A DNA stretch of 59,392 nucleotides from Thermincola carboxydiphila (GTDB taxonomy: Bacteria; Bacillota; Thermincolia; Thermincolales; UBA2595): contig JAENYP010000005.1 in NCBI GenBank assembly GCA_016841725.1, forward strand, positions 1-59,392, written 5' to 3'. Positions 25,113-33,629 of the stretch are shown here, one piece after another. The number at the start of each line of letters is the position of its first letter. The first letter of the stretch is position 1. The notes under the pieces are model-generated. The model saw only the letters and a program-made list of their open reading frames with translations, did not search any database and was not told where the DNA came from. The position numbers and the translations under genes were made by a program.

Positions 25113-25618
25113 GAATTCCCCCGAGGTTCCAATAAAATTTTCAGGAACTTGGAAAGAAACGGCCGGTGTAAAACCGTTTTTATTATCTGAGGCCTAATGG
25201 GACGCACCAGCAGCCATAATTCAGAAATAAACCGGTAACCCCTCTCACTGCAGCGGATGGTTTTTTCTTTTCTGATTAGTTCCATGACCACTGCCAGGAC
25301 TTCTTCTTCCCGGATAGGACCTTCAATCCAGGTCTGAGCATCCCCAAGCATATAATACATCGAGTTTTTTACATGGTGAATCCGGTGCAGGACATGTGTG
25401 CCGTCTTTTCTTGCATACAGGACAATATCGCCGCGTTTCAGGTGTCTTCCCGAGGCCGCCGCAATAATAACCTCATCCCTGCCGCCTACGAGCAAAGGAA
25501 ACATACTTAATCCTGCAAAGGGTAATCTTAAGGTATGACCTGCAGCCAAAACCGGCATGATAGCTGAAGACCACTGAGCTGCGGGAATAAATCCAGGGCT
25601 TAATTTATTTACAGACAC
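25109..25618 (-). CDS. S26-type signal peptidase-like protein, module 1
   Basis: Shows the S26 Ser motif (LPFAGLSMFPLL), the strand KRGDIVLYARKDG and HVLHRIHHV, where His-Arg occupies the Lys position, as in SipW/ER-type enzymes. MLGDAQTWIEGPI matches the following GD motif. The basic C-terminus (RPFLSKFLKILLEPRG) may bind the membrane. Start uncertain: GTG 25618 lies just before the end of the kinase gene; the reading to 25657 overlaps it by 49 bp. Directly coupled to the ABC transporter, which supports a leader-processing role (inference). Confidence 0.8.
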   Translation of the reverse strand: MSVNKLSPGFIPAAQWSSAIMPVLAAGHTLRLPFAGLSMFPLLVGGRDEVIIAAASGRHLKRGDIVLYARKDGTHVLHRIHHVKNSMYYMLGDAQTWIEGPIREEEVLAVVMELIRKEKTIRCSERGYRFISELWLLVRPIRPQIIKTVLHRPFLSKFLKILLEPRGNS

Positions 25619-26469
25619 TTTTTCACCAACTCCACCGCCGCAAAATCCGGCAGGCAATTAAGCAGGTAACAGTCAGTCTTGGCGGCAATTTCCTGCACCG
25701 TATCCAGGTATTGATGCATCAGTTTCTCGTTCCAGGGCAATAGAAAGCATCTGGCGGCTAGCCTGATAATGCTTTCCCGCAAGTCGAGCCTGACGATACT
25801 GTTCTCCTGGGCCTGCTGTAAAAATACGATGGCCCCGAGAGGGGCGCTTTGATTAAGGAATTCTCCTGAGGTACCGCACCAGGGAAGGCCATAGACAACC
25901 GGGGTTCCATCTGCAACCCGGCAGGCGGCAGAGTCTCCGTCCAGGATTGGAGTGTGATATAACTGCTGCCAGAGGTGAGCATGGGTAGATTTACCGGTTC
26001 CGGCCGGGGCGGAAAACATGATTCCCCTGCCCTGCCATAAAATCGTACTGGAATGAATGATAACCCCATTTTTCTGTGCCAGTCTTCCGATCATAACATC
26101 GCGCAAAGAGACATGAATCCCGTCTTGGACAACCTGAACTATCTCAGCATCATCCGGATTGTTGTATTCAAGATCTACGAACATGGTATACGCAGACCAG
26201 TCCATAGATACGGCAGTATATGACGGGATATCGTGATCATCACCGCTTAAATTATGAATAAATTCGCTGTCCTCGAAAATTAATGTCCCCGGCGTGTCAG
26301 CAATTATTTTAACTCCACCCGCCGGTTTATCAGGACGCTTTTTAAACACAACTTTGCAGTGAATATCCGGATTGCCTTGCCGGCACGAAAACAATTTAAG
26401 GTTGTCATGCAAAGCCCAATCAGGGGCAGCTATTTCCATAATCAAATCAGAAATACAATATTTCGTCAA
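25609..26469 (-). CDS. HprK-like kinase domain protein, module 1
   Basis: An HPr-kinase-like ATPase: IIHSSTILWQGRGIMF, Walker A SAPAGTGKSTHAHLW, then ILDGDSAACRV and VVYGLPWCGTSGEF. The arrangement resembles kinases of paeninodin-type lasso clusters that phosphorylate a precursor C-terminus; precursor 1 just upstream ends S-N-G-S-T. Start TTG 26469 has GGAGGAGG 5 nt upstream; ATG 26514 lacks a site. 286 aa. Confidence 0.84.
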   Translation of the reverse strand: MTKYCISDLIMEIAAPDWALHDNLKLFSCRQGNPDIHCKVVFKKRPDKPAGGVKIIADTPGTLIFEDSEFIHNLSGDDHDIPSYTAVSMDWSAYTMFVDLEYNNPDDAEIVQVVQDGIHVSLRDVMIGRLAQKNGVIIHSSTILWQGRGIMFSAPAGTGKSTHAHLWQQLYHTPILDGDSAACRVADGTPVVYGLPWCGTSGEFLNQSAPLGAIVFLQQAQENSIVRLDLRESIIRLAARCFLLPWNEKLMHQYLDTVQEIAAKTDCYLLNCLPDFAAVELVKKCL

Positions 26470-26534
26470 GAGGTCCTCCTCCAACTTATCTATGCTAAAA
26501 GAAAAGAAGCACACGATAGTGTGCCTGGTAGAAA

Positions 26535-26708
26535 TTATGTACTTCCATTAGATTTAAATGCTGCCCACTCTTCGTCACTGGGTGACCAACCGGGAATATA
26601 ATAACAGGTTTCTTTTTTGTCATTACCCTTAGTACAGTTGGTAAAAACATTTTCGAACTGGGCATAGGCTGTGGCATCAAGCTGCGGTTTGGTGTATTCT
26701 TTTTTCAT
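26535..26708 (-). CDS. RiPP precursor-like peptide 1 (57 aa)
   Basis: Starts MKKEYTKPQL, with the Y-x-K-P-x-L leader motif. A second half holds C25 and C35, tandem Tyr and a Trp (E-T-C-Y-Y-I-P-G-W-S-P-S) and ends F-K-S-N-G-S-T. The Cys/Tyr/Trp-rich core is the sort of sequence radical SAM enzymes crosslink, but the chemistry cannot be read from it. ATG 26708 has GAGGTG 6 nt upstream. Flanked by the radical SAM gene and the HprK-like kinase gene. Confidence 0.82.
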   Translation of the reverse strand: MKKEYTKPQLDATAYAQFENVFTNCTKGNDKKETCYYIPGWSPSDEEWAAFKSNGST

Positions 26709-26726
26709 AATGATCACCTCACTACC

Positions 26727-26756
26727 TAAATACTACTAAATACTACTAAATACTAC
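26727..26756. repeat. three perfect 10 bp tandem repeats in the precursor 1 leader
   Basis: TAAATACTAC three times in a row (26727-26756), with a partial fourth unit on each side. They lie between the proposed promoter and the ribosome site of precursor 1. Confidence 0.85.
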
Positions 26757-26764
26757 TTAAATTA

Positions 26765-26793
26765 AAACTACCATATTTTATGAATCTTGTCCA
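26765..26793 (-). promoter_or_regulatory. possible promoter of precursor 1
   Basis: Minus strand TGGACA (26788-26793), 17 bp and TAGTTT (26765-26770). The -10 box is weak, but position and spacing fit separate, stronger expression of the precursor from within the operon. Confidence 0.4.
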
Positions 26794-26815
26794 GCATTAA
26801 TTTTCATAAAATTCT

Positions 26816-27955
26816 TTATTCTGTCTTAAACCGCCTTGATCTCTCCTTAGCGACCTCACAAATATAGGGAGAAATCCGGTGTAAAGACCCTGTTTCCGTT
26901 TGAAGTATGGCCGGACAATTGGAGCATCTTCCATTGGCATATTCGCATTTCCGGCATTCCTCCGGAAGCGATAGATCTTCAAATAAAGCCGGCAGGCGGT
27001 CCCAGGCCTGCTGGAAACCCTCTTCAAACGGTACAGTGTAAGGGCTTACAAAGGAACCGCAGGGCAGCATTTTGCCATCCCAGGTAATCCAGTACATGGA
27101 CTTTGCCGCCAGACAGGTAATGATTTTGGGAGGGAGGTTAAACCCATATACCCTCGCCTGCACATGGTTATCTGTCTCCATATTCCTTTCCAGAGCAGAT
27201 TCCGTCTCGCTGTTAAGTAACCGATAATATTCCGCATTAGCCTCAGCAAGATCAAACATTTGTACAGGTGTCAGCCTGCAGTTTTCCACATCGGAACATG
27301 CTCCCCGCACAGCCTTATTCACCGTTACATTAATCCCAAAGCGTTTGGTATACCTGTTGGCTATTTCGCGAAGGGCATCTAATTCATGCATATTATCACG
27401 GATAAAAGTCGTCCGGACTTCGAGCGCCGTGGCAACCTCTGTAAGCATTTCCAGACCTCTGATCGTGGCCTGAAAAGCTTCTGGATTGCCACAGATTGAC
27501 TCATAGGTCTGCGGGTTTGCCCCATATAAGGTGACATTTGTTGCGGTAGGCGGGTATTTCTTAAAGAGCTTAAGTATTTCCGGAGTTATCAGGGTGGCAT
27601 TGGTATTTAAGGTGATTACAAATCCCATCATCGTCAGGGCGGTATAGATCTCAGCAAAATCCTCCCGTAATAGGGGCTCCCCCCCGGTAAGCAGCAGATT
27701 CAGTGTCCCGGCCTTGATGGCCTCTTTGGCCAGGCCAATCCATTCAGCTGCCGTCCTCTCCCTGCCTATTGGCTCCATTTGACGTTTATCAAGCCTGATG
27801 TAACACATCTTGCAGCTCAGGTTGCATCGCGGGGTTAACTCAAAGGTACCGCCTAAAGGAATATGCCTCTGCGCAGCATATCCGGCCAGGGTAATCTCCG
27901 AACTTTCCCACTTTTGGGCAAGCCTATTATTGTTCCTCTTAATTTCAGTACTCAT
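26816..27955 (-). CDS. radical SAM/SPASM peptide-modifying enzyme
   Basis: The radical SAM cluster motif is C44-x3-C48-x2-C51 (PRCNLSCKMC), followed by LLLTGGEPLLREDF for SAM binding. A C-terminal SPASM domain supplies auxiliary-cluster cysteines (IITCLAAKSM, MLPCGSF, CRKCEYANGRCSNCPA, ICEVAKE). 379 aa, like PqqE or sactisynthase enzymes. It overlaps the upstream PqqD gene by 4 bp (ATGA) and is followed by precursor 1, which makes it the likely peptide-crosslinking enzyme. Bond type (thioether, C-C or epimerisation) is unknown. It is the only such enzyme in the two-module locus. Confidence 0.92.
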   Translation of the reverse strand: MSTEIKRNNNRLAQKWESSEITLAGYAAQRHIPLGGTFELTPRCNLSCKMCYIRLDKRQMEPIGRERTAAEWIGLAKEAIKAGTLNLLLTGGEPLLREDFAEIYTALTMMGFVITLNTNATLITPEILKLFKKYPPTATNVTLYGANPQTYESICGNPEAFQATIRGLEMLTEVATALEVRTTFIRDNMHELDALREIANRYTKRFGINVTVNKAVRGACSDVENCRLTPVQMFDLAEANAEYYRLLNSETESALERNMETDNHVQARVYGFNLPPKIITCLAAKSMYWITWDGKMLPCGSFVSPYTVPFEEGFQQAWDRLPALFEDLSLPEECRKCEYANGRCSNCPAILQTETGSLHRISPYICEVAKERSRRFKTE

Positions 27956-28218
27956 TCCTCAAGAACCCCGTTCTGCCGGGCATCCTCCAGAAATTCATCA
28001 AGGTCGGCCCTGGCGGTGGCCTCATCAATTTCATATTCATCCAGAATGGCTGACAGTAATTGAGCATAAGCAATATCCTCAGAGAGACACTTCCAGATAA
28101 AATAACCCGTATCATTCAAGGTCATGATCCCCTTGAAGTCTATCACCCGGTCGCCAATGGGAACAACGATATGACAATCGGCAATCTCTCTGACAAGATA
28201 ACCTTCTTTAATTCTCAT
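27952..28218 (-). CDS. PqqD-family RiPP recognition protein, module 1
   Basis: 88 aa with the PqqD winged-helix pattern (VIDFKGIMTLNDTGYFIWKCL, then an acidic helix ATARADLDEFLEDA). It probably binds the Y-x-K-P leader and presents the precursor to the radical SAM enzyme, with which it is translationally coupled. The ATG follows the stop of the metallophosphoesterase gene by one base. Confidence 0.88.
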   Translation of the reverse strand: MRIKEGYLVREIADCHIVVPIGDRVIDFKGIMTLNDTGYFIWKCLSEDIAYAQLLSAILDEYEIDEATARADLDEFLEDARQNGVLEE

Positions 28219-28219
28219 C

Positions 28220-29074
28220 TCAATCTCCTGCCTTCCGTTGTAAAGTAATCACTGTTATCTCGGGCCTGGTAAGGAAACGCAGCGGAATATTATTTACACC
28301 CAGCCCGCGGTTAACATACATCTGGGTGTTCCCCACCTGGAAAAGCCCGGCCATGTATTTTTCATAGCCCTTTTTAACAATATGTAAAAAATCGGGCATA
28401 TATGGTGACTTAATCTGCCCGCCATGGGTATGTCCGGCAAGGACCAGGTCAACCCCTGCTTTGGAGGCAGCATCAATGATTTCCGGCCGGTGGGCCAGCG
28501 CTATAGCAGGTTCCCCTTCGTTATGCAGTAAGTCTGCAAAGTCCCCGGTGTCCTGATAGGTACGGGTATAGTTAAGGCCGATTAAACTAACAGCCTGCCC
28601 TTTGACCTTCAAGGGCAGTTTTTCGTCATTAAGTGTTTTGATATCCAATTGCTCCATTACTGTCTTAATTTTATTGAGACCAAGGTAGGTATCATTATTG
28701 CCATAGACGTAAAACACCCCATATGGAGCATTCAAGCCGCCCAGGGCATTTTCCGCATATCCCAGTGGTGTTTCATTTGATTCATCAAATACATCACCTG
28801 TGATCACAACCAGATCAGGTTTCAGGGCATTAACCCGGCTTACCAGCCCCTTTTCCGGGAATAATTTACCGTGCAGGTCGGAAAGCTGAACTATCCTGAA
28901 CCCCTCAAAAGCCGCAGGCAGCCTCTCTATATAGACCGGTTGTTCCTTTTCCTGGATCCAGTCAGGCTCAATCCTGGCGGCATAAAACACCAGAAGGGCC
29001 ACGATCACTCCCGTAGTAAGCAAAGACTGGAGAATAAATCTGGTTACCTTCCAGATGGCTTTCAATATTGGCAT
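28220..29074 (-). CDS. membrane-anchored metallophosphoesterase (YkuE/YaeI-like)
   Basis: Calcineurin-like phosphoesterase motifs are complete: LSDLHGK (D-x-H), VVITGDVFDE (G-D), YGNNDT (G-N-x-D), LAHRPEI and LAGHTHGGQ. One N-terminal helix (about residues 8-28) anchors it, and the catalytic domain faces outside. Relatives act on lipid or cell-wall phosphates; the substrate here is unknown. ATG 29074 has GAAGGAG upstream. It is coupled to the PqqD gene, and a remnant of a similar gene lies at about 34.8 kb. Confidence 0.9.
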   Translation of the reverse strand: MPILKAIWKVTRFILQSLLTTGVIVALLVFYAARIEPDWIQEKEQPVYIERLPAAFEGFRIVQLSDLHGKLFPEKGLVSRVNALKPDLVVITGDVFDESNETPLGYAENALGGLNAPYGVFYVYGNNDTYLGLNKIKTVMEQLDIKTLNDEKLPLKVKGQAVSLIGLNYTRTYQDTGDFADLLHNEGEPAIALAHRPEIIDAASKAGVDLVLAGHTHGGQIKSPYMPDFLHIVKKGYEKYMAGLFQVGNTQMYVNRGLGVNNIPLRFLTRPEITVITLQRKAGD

Positions 29075-29113
29075 GAAAATACTCCTTCAGTTAGTACATC
29101 TGTACTTAGATTC

Positions 29114-31027
29114 TTATTTACCGGCGGCTGTTTCGCTCCGGCTTTGCATGATTTCATCAACTGCAGCCCGATCGTAGACCGGCAGATGGTAGGTGGGGAC
29201 AATCTGCTGCAGCAGTTCCCTGATTTCTCCCAACCGATCAGCAGACTGATTTCTGGCGGCTGCTTTTTCCAGTTTGCGCAGCATGAACTGCAGTTCTTCC
29301 CAGGAATAGTCTCCCGGCTGGCCGACAAAAATACGGTCATGCCTGGTAGCAGTGATTCCCTCCTCATTGGTGAGAATTTCTTCATAGAGCTTTTCTCCCG
29401 GGCGAATGCCGGTATACTTTATTTCAATATCCCGGTCCGGTTCCAGTCCGGAAAGGCGGATCAGGTCCCTGGCCAGGTCGTTTATTTTGACCGGTTTGCC
29501 CATATCCAGAATAAATATCTCGCCACCCTCAGCAAAGGCTCCGGCCTGGATAACCAACTGGACTGCCTCAGGAATAGTCATAAAATAACGGACCATATGT
29601 GGATCGGTGACGGTGACCGGGCCGCCATCGGTAATCTGCTTTTTGAATAAAGGAATCACACTGCCCCTGCTGCCCAGGACATTGCCAAACCTTACGGCCA
29701 CAAACTTGGTTGGGCTTGTCCTGCCCAGACCCTGGACAAACTGCTCAGCCACCCGCTTGGTGGTACCCATAATACTGGTGGGGTTAACAGCCTTATCGGT
29801 GGATATCATCACAAAACGGGAAACCCCGTATTCATGGGCGCATTCCGCAACATTCCGGGTCCCCAGGATATTGTTTTTGACTGCTTCCAGGGGATTACTC
29901 TCCATCAGGGGGACATGTTTGTGGGCTGCGGCATGAAACACTACCGCCGGACGATAGGAGGCAAAAACCTCATTGAGCCGCTGGTGGTCCTGGATATCGG
30001 CGATAATCGCCGCTGTCTTCTGATTGGGATGAGTCTTGCTCAGTTCCATCTCAATATCATAAATGCTGTTCTCTCCATGACCCAGAAGCAGCAATTGCTC
30101 CGGGACAAAAGCCGCAATCTGGCGGCAGAGTTCGGAACCAATGGAACCCCCGGCCCCCGTAACCAGAACCACCTGGCCGGTAACATAATTTGCTATTCCC
30201 TCTAAATCAACCTTCACCGGGTCTCTCCCCAGCAAATCCTCAACACTGACTTCTCTGATCATGCTGACCGAAAACCGCTTGCTAATCAGGTCTGATACCT
30301 TTGGCAGCATCTTGACCTGGGCCCCGGTATCTTTACATATCTCGATAACCCGGGCTATCTCTGACTTTGAAGCAGAAGGAATGGCAATGATAATCTTCTC
30401 AATATCATGGTCCTTCACTATTTCGGGTATCTGCTCCCGGCCGCCCAGAATGGGAAGCCCGAGGACCTCCAGATTCCACTTATTTTGGTTATCGTCCACA
30501 AAAGCGACCGGATATAGGTCAGAGTCCCCTGACTGCTTTAATTCCCTGGCCACCAGTACTCCCGCCTGACCGGCACCCACAATCAGGGTACGGCGGTTAC
30601 CGGTCCGGTGCCGGGGACTCAGATACGAATCCCGGACCATCCGCCAGAACAGGCGTGACCCGCCCACACCCAAAACAATCAGGACCAGGGACAGGAGGTA
30701 GATGGACCGCGGCACAACCAACTTCGGAGCTAACAGGCGCAGAATGTTGTGCAAGAGGAAAAATACTGCTTCAGAGAAAGCCGCGACCTTGACCAACTGT
30801 ACCAATTCCCCGATGCTGGCATACTGCCAGACCCGCCGGTACATCTGCACCCAGTTAAAAAAAATCTGAGTCAGGATAACATGGGCAGCCATTACATACG
30901 GCAGCAGGGCAAAATACCTGGGATCAACCCGAAAATCAAACCTGATCAGGTAGGCCAGACCGACTGCCAGTGTTACGATAACAGCATCAATAAAGCTTAG
31001 CAGAAGTATTCTCTTTTGGTATCTCAT
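29114..31027 (-). CDS. CapD/PglF-like nucleoside-diphosphate-sugar 4,6-dehydratase
   Basis: A membrane-bound dehydratase that starts the path to bacillosamine-type or related amino sugars. Four N-terminal helices (about residues 5-125), a CoA-binding-like Rossmann domain (RTLIVGAGQAGVLVAREL) and the catalytic SDR domain (VTGAGGSIGSELCRQI, then STDKAVNPTSIMGTTKR and VRFGNVLGSRGSVIPLF). About 637 aa. ATG 31027 has AGGTGG upstream; it overlaps the epimerase gene by 41 bp. Together with the aminotransferase at 51.6 kb it may make the first sugar of the repeat unit. Confidence 0.93.
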   Translation of the reverse strand: MRYQKRILLLSFIDAVIVTLAVGLAYLIRFDFRVDPRYFALLPYVMAAHVILTQIFFNWVQMYRRVWQYASIGELVQLVKVAAFSEAVFFLLHNILRLLAPKLVVPRSIYLLSLVLIVLGVGGSRLFWRMVRDSYLSPRHRTGNRRTLIVGAGQAGVLVARELKQSGDSDLYPVAFVDDNQNKWNLEVLGLPILGGREQIPEIVKDHDIEKIIIAIPSASKSEIARVIEICKDTGAQVKMLPKVSDLISKRFSVSMIREVSVEDLLGRDPVKVDLEGIANYVTGQVVLVTGAGGSIGSELCRQIAAFVPEQLLLLGHGENSIYDIEMELSKTHPNQKTAAIIADIQDHQRLNEVFASYRPAVVFHAAAHKHVPLMESNPLEAVKNNILGTRNVAECAHEYGVSRFVMISTDKAVNPTSIMGTTKRVAEQFVQGLGRTSPTKFVAVRFGNVLGSRGSVIPLFKKQITDGGPVTVTDPHMVRYFMTIPEAVQLVIQAGAFAEGGEIFILDMGKPVKINDLARDLIRLSGLEPDRDIEIKYTGIRPGEKLYEEILTNEEGITATRHDRIFVGQPGDYSWEELQFMLRKLEKAAARNQSADRLGEIRELLQQIVPTYHLPVYDRAAVDEIMQSRSETAAGK

Positions 31028-32009
31028 GATAACCACCTAACCATTCAACAAACTTCCTGATTCCCTCTGCAAAACCCGTCTGTGGATTATATCCCAGGAT
31101 TCTCTTTGCTTTTGAAATATCAGCAAAGGTACGGTTAACATCCCCAGGCTGCAGGGGTAATTTATTTAGGATAGCTTTTTTGTTTAAGGTATCTTCAATA
31201 GTCCTGACCATGCTGCTCAGGCTGACAGTATTGGACTCACCCAGGTTGAAAACTTCATATTTGCCACTGCCTGCACTGACCCAGGCGATGGCTTTGGTGA
31301 CCCCGTCAATAATATCGTCAATAAATGTATAATCCCGCTCAGTACTGCCATCCCCGTAAAACGGGACAGCCTGCCCGGCTGTTATTAATCGGGTAAACTT
31401 AGATATCGCTAAATCCGGTCTCTGCCTGGGCCCGTAAACTGTAAAAAACCTTAGGCAGGCCATATTTATGTCATATAAGCTGTGATAAGTGTGACACAAC
31501 AGCTCACCGGCCTTCTTGGTAGCCGCATAGGGTGATATCGGAAAATCCACCACATCATCTTCGGAAAAAGGTACTCTCTCATTATTTCCATAGACGGAAG
31601 AGGAGGAAGCGAAAACAAACTTATCAATCCCGTATATTCTGCTGATTTCCAGGAGATTTACCGTGCCGTTTATATTGACATCGGTATACAATACCGGATT
31701 CTGAATAGAGGGTCTTACCCCTGCATATGCGGCCAGGTGGACAATAACGTCTGGCTGATGCTCCTCAAAGACCTTCTTTAAAAATTCAAAATCACGGATA
31801 TCCCCTTCTGCTGCCTGATATAAAGTTCTGTCCATGTTATGGGCGCTGATAAAGGCCTCTGTGTCCCGGACATTGCGCCTCTTAATCCGGGGGTCATAAT
31901 AATCATTGAAGCTGTCAATATTGATAACCCTATTCCCACTATGCAGCAATGCCTCGCAAAGGTGTGAACCGATGAATCCGGCTCCACCTGTGACTACGAT
32001 GGTTTTCAA
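30987..32009 (-). CDS. NAD-dependent nucleotide-sugar epimerase (UDP-glucuronate 4-epimerase-like)
   Basis: An extended SDR: VTGGAGFIGSHLCEAL for NAD binding, SSSSVYGN, and Y-A-A-T-K-K (YxxxK). The sequence resembles UDP-glucuronate 4-epimerases, which make UDP-galacturonate. This fits the UDP-glucose dehydrogenase gene next to it, which supplies UDP-glucuronate. The start is TTG 32009 behind AAAGGGGGAA. 340 aa, full length. Confidence 0.9.
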   Translation of the reverse strand: MKTIVVTGGAGFIGSHLCEALLHSGNRVINIDSFNDYYDPRIKRRNVRDTEAFISAHNMDRTLYQAAEGDIRDFEFLKKVFEEHQPDVIVHLAAYAGVRPSIQNPVLYTDVNINGTVNLLEISRIYGIDKFVFASSSSVYGNNERVPFSEDDVVDFPISPYAATKKAGELLCHTYHSLYDINMACLRFFTVYGPRQRPDLAISKFTRLITAGQAVPFYGDGSTERDYTFIDDIIDGVTKAIAWVSAGSGKYEVFNLGESNTVSLSSMVRTIEDTLNKKAILNKLPLQPGDVNRTFADISKAKRILGYNPQTGFAEGIRKFVEWLGGYHEIPKENTSAKLY

Positions 32010-32046
32010 GCAAGTTCCCCCTTTAGATACCTGAAGTTGGTGTTTA

Positions 32047-33402
32047 TTACCTTCCTATGGAGTAATATTCCACACCCGCTTCCCTCATCTCCTGTACTCC
32101 GTATATATTTCTGCCGTCATAAACCAAAGGAGTCCGCATCAGTTTCTTATAGGTTTCCGGCTGTACTGCCCTAATCTCGCCCCACTCGGTAAAGATAAAG
32201 CAGACATTGGCATCCTCCAGGGCTTCCTCGATGTTGTCAACATACTTAATGCTGCCCCTGCCATTTTCCCCCTCAGGGTACTTCCGTTTAAAATTGTCCA
32301 TGCCAACAGGGTCATATGCATAAATATCAGCTCCCTGGGCTAATAATAAGGGGACATTGGAAAGCGATGGAGCCTCTCTCAAATCATCCGTGTCAGGCTT
32401 AAAGGTCAGCCCCAGCACGGCTGCCTTTAGGCCGCTAAAGGTAATCAGCCTTTTACAGGCCTTCTTATACAGCATAGTCTTCTGATCGGAATTTACATCT
32501 ATTGCAGCCTTAACAGTCCTCAGTTCATACCCATGCTGCCTGGCTAAATACTCCAATGCTTTGGTATCTTTAGGGAAACATGAACCACCATAGCCAACCC
32601 CGGCATTGAGGAACCTGCTGCCGATACGTTCATCAAAGCCCATACCCCTGGCCACGTCCTGAATATCAGCGCCAGCCAGTTCACAGAGGTTGGCAATATC
32701 ATTCATATAGGATATTTTAAGGGCCAGGAAGTCATTGGAGGCATACTTGATCATCTCTGCAGACCTTCTGCTGACAGATACGATGGGCAGGTTGAAGGGT
32801 TCATATATTTTCATGAGCATTTCTTCAGCCCATTTGCTCTCTGTTCCGATGATAATCCTGGCTGCCTGGAGAGTATCGCGAACCGCTGTACCCTGTGCTA
32901 AGAACTCCGGGTTGGAGGCCACTTCCACTCTGATCTTCCGATTAGACCCTGCTCCATTACCGGTGTGTTTTTCCCCATCATGGGGCAGGAAATCGTGAAT
33001 AAACTGTTCTACCTTATCATTTGTGCCCACCGGGACGGTGGACTTGACCACAACCAGGCAATCCCGCTCAATGGTCTCCGCAATCTGCCGGGCAACGGTG
33101 GCTATGTAGGACAGGTCCGCAGAACCGTCAGGCTGTTCAGGGGTCCCCACACCGATGAATATGGCATCAGCATCCTTGTAAGCCGATCTGTAATCGGTAG
33201 TATAATCAAGCCTGCCGGCGGCATAGTTCTTCCGCATCAGTTCCTCCAAGTCCTGCTCATAGATGGGAGAAACGCCCTGTTTCATCATGTTTATTTTGTT
33301 TTCATCAACATCAACACAGGTAACCTGGTGGCCAACTTCGGCCAGACAGACACCTGACACCAGGCCGACATAGCCTGTCCCTGCTACTGCTATATTGTAC
33401 AT
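32047..33402 (-). CDS. ugd: UDP-glucose 6-dehydrogenase
   Basis: Oxidises UDP-glucose to UDP-glucuronate for the polysaccharide. N-terminal NAD motif (VAGTGYVGLVSGVCLAEVGH), active-site Cys in GVGYGGSCFPKDTKAL, and the C-terminal UDP-binding domain (VLGLTFKPDTDDLREAPS). 451 aa, normal. It marks the more GC-rich, conserved end of the EPS locus; the next gene upstream starts the AT-rich part. Confidence 0.95.
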   Translation of the reverse strand: MYNIAVAGTGYVGLVSGVCLAEVGHQVTCVDVDENKINMMKQGVSPIYEQDLEELMRKNYAAGRLDYTTDYRSAYKDADAIFIGVGTPEQPDGSADLSYIATVARQIAETIERDCLVVVKSTVPVGTNDKVEQFIHDFLPHDGEKHTGNGAGSNRKIRVEVASNPEFLAQGTAVRDTLQAARIIIGTESKWAEEMLMKIYEPFNLPIVSVSRRSAEMIKYASNDFLALKISYMNDIANLCELAGADIQDVARGMGFDERIGSRFLNAGVGYGGSCFPKDTKALEYLARQHGYELRTVKAAIDVNSDQKTMLYKKACKRLITFSGLKAAVLGLTFKPDTDDLREAPSLSNVPLLLAQGADIYAYDPVGMDNFKRKYPEGENGRGSIKYVDNIEEALEDANVCFIFTEWGEIRAVQPETYKKLMRTPLVYDGRNIYGVQEMREAGVEYYSIGR

Positions 33403-33629
33403 TTAAATCACTTCCCTAAATTGATTAAAATAAGTGCTAGGCTCAGTTAAAAAACATTGTCTTTGATGCTTTTAAAATTGACTGGGATGGAACTAACAAG
33501 AACCTCCTTGAAAAGCCCAGTAACACACTAAATACTAATGACATTATCTCCCTGTAATCAATTCATTTTGAGGTAACATTTTCACTCAATATTGACATTG
33601 TTGCTTTTATAAAAGCAGTAATAGAAATA
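33403..33629. other. 227 bp gap in the EPS locus, no supportable gene
   Basis: AT-rich. A short open stretch on the minus strand ending at 33447 (K-E-V-L-V-S-S-I-P-V-N-F) has no start codon and could be a gene remnant, but I cannot identify it. Confidence 0.4.

Noticed and set aside
21220-28218. Calling the locus a lasso peptide cluster
   Set aside because: Leader motif and HprK-like kinases fit, but neither the asparagine-synthetase-like cyclase nor the transglutaminase-like protease is present.
33447-33520. Gene remnant upstream of ugd
   Set aside because: About 25 codons with no start and no recognisable similarity; too weak to list as a pseudogene.
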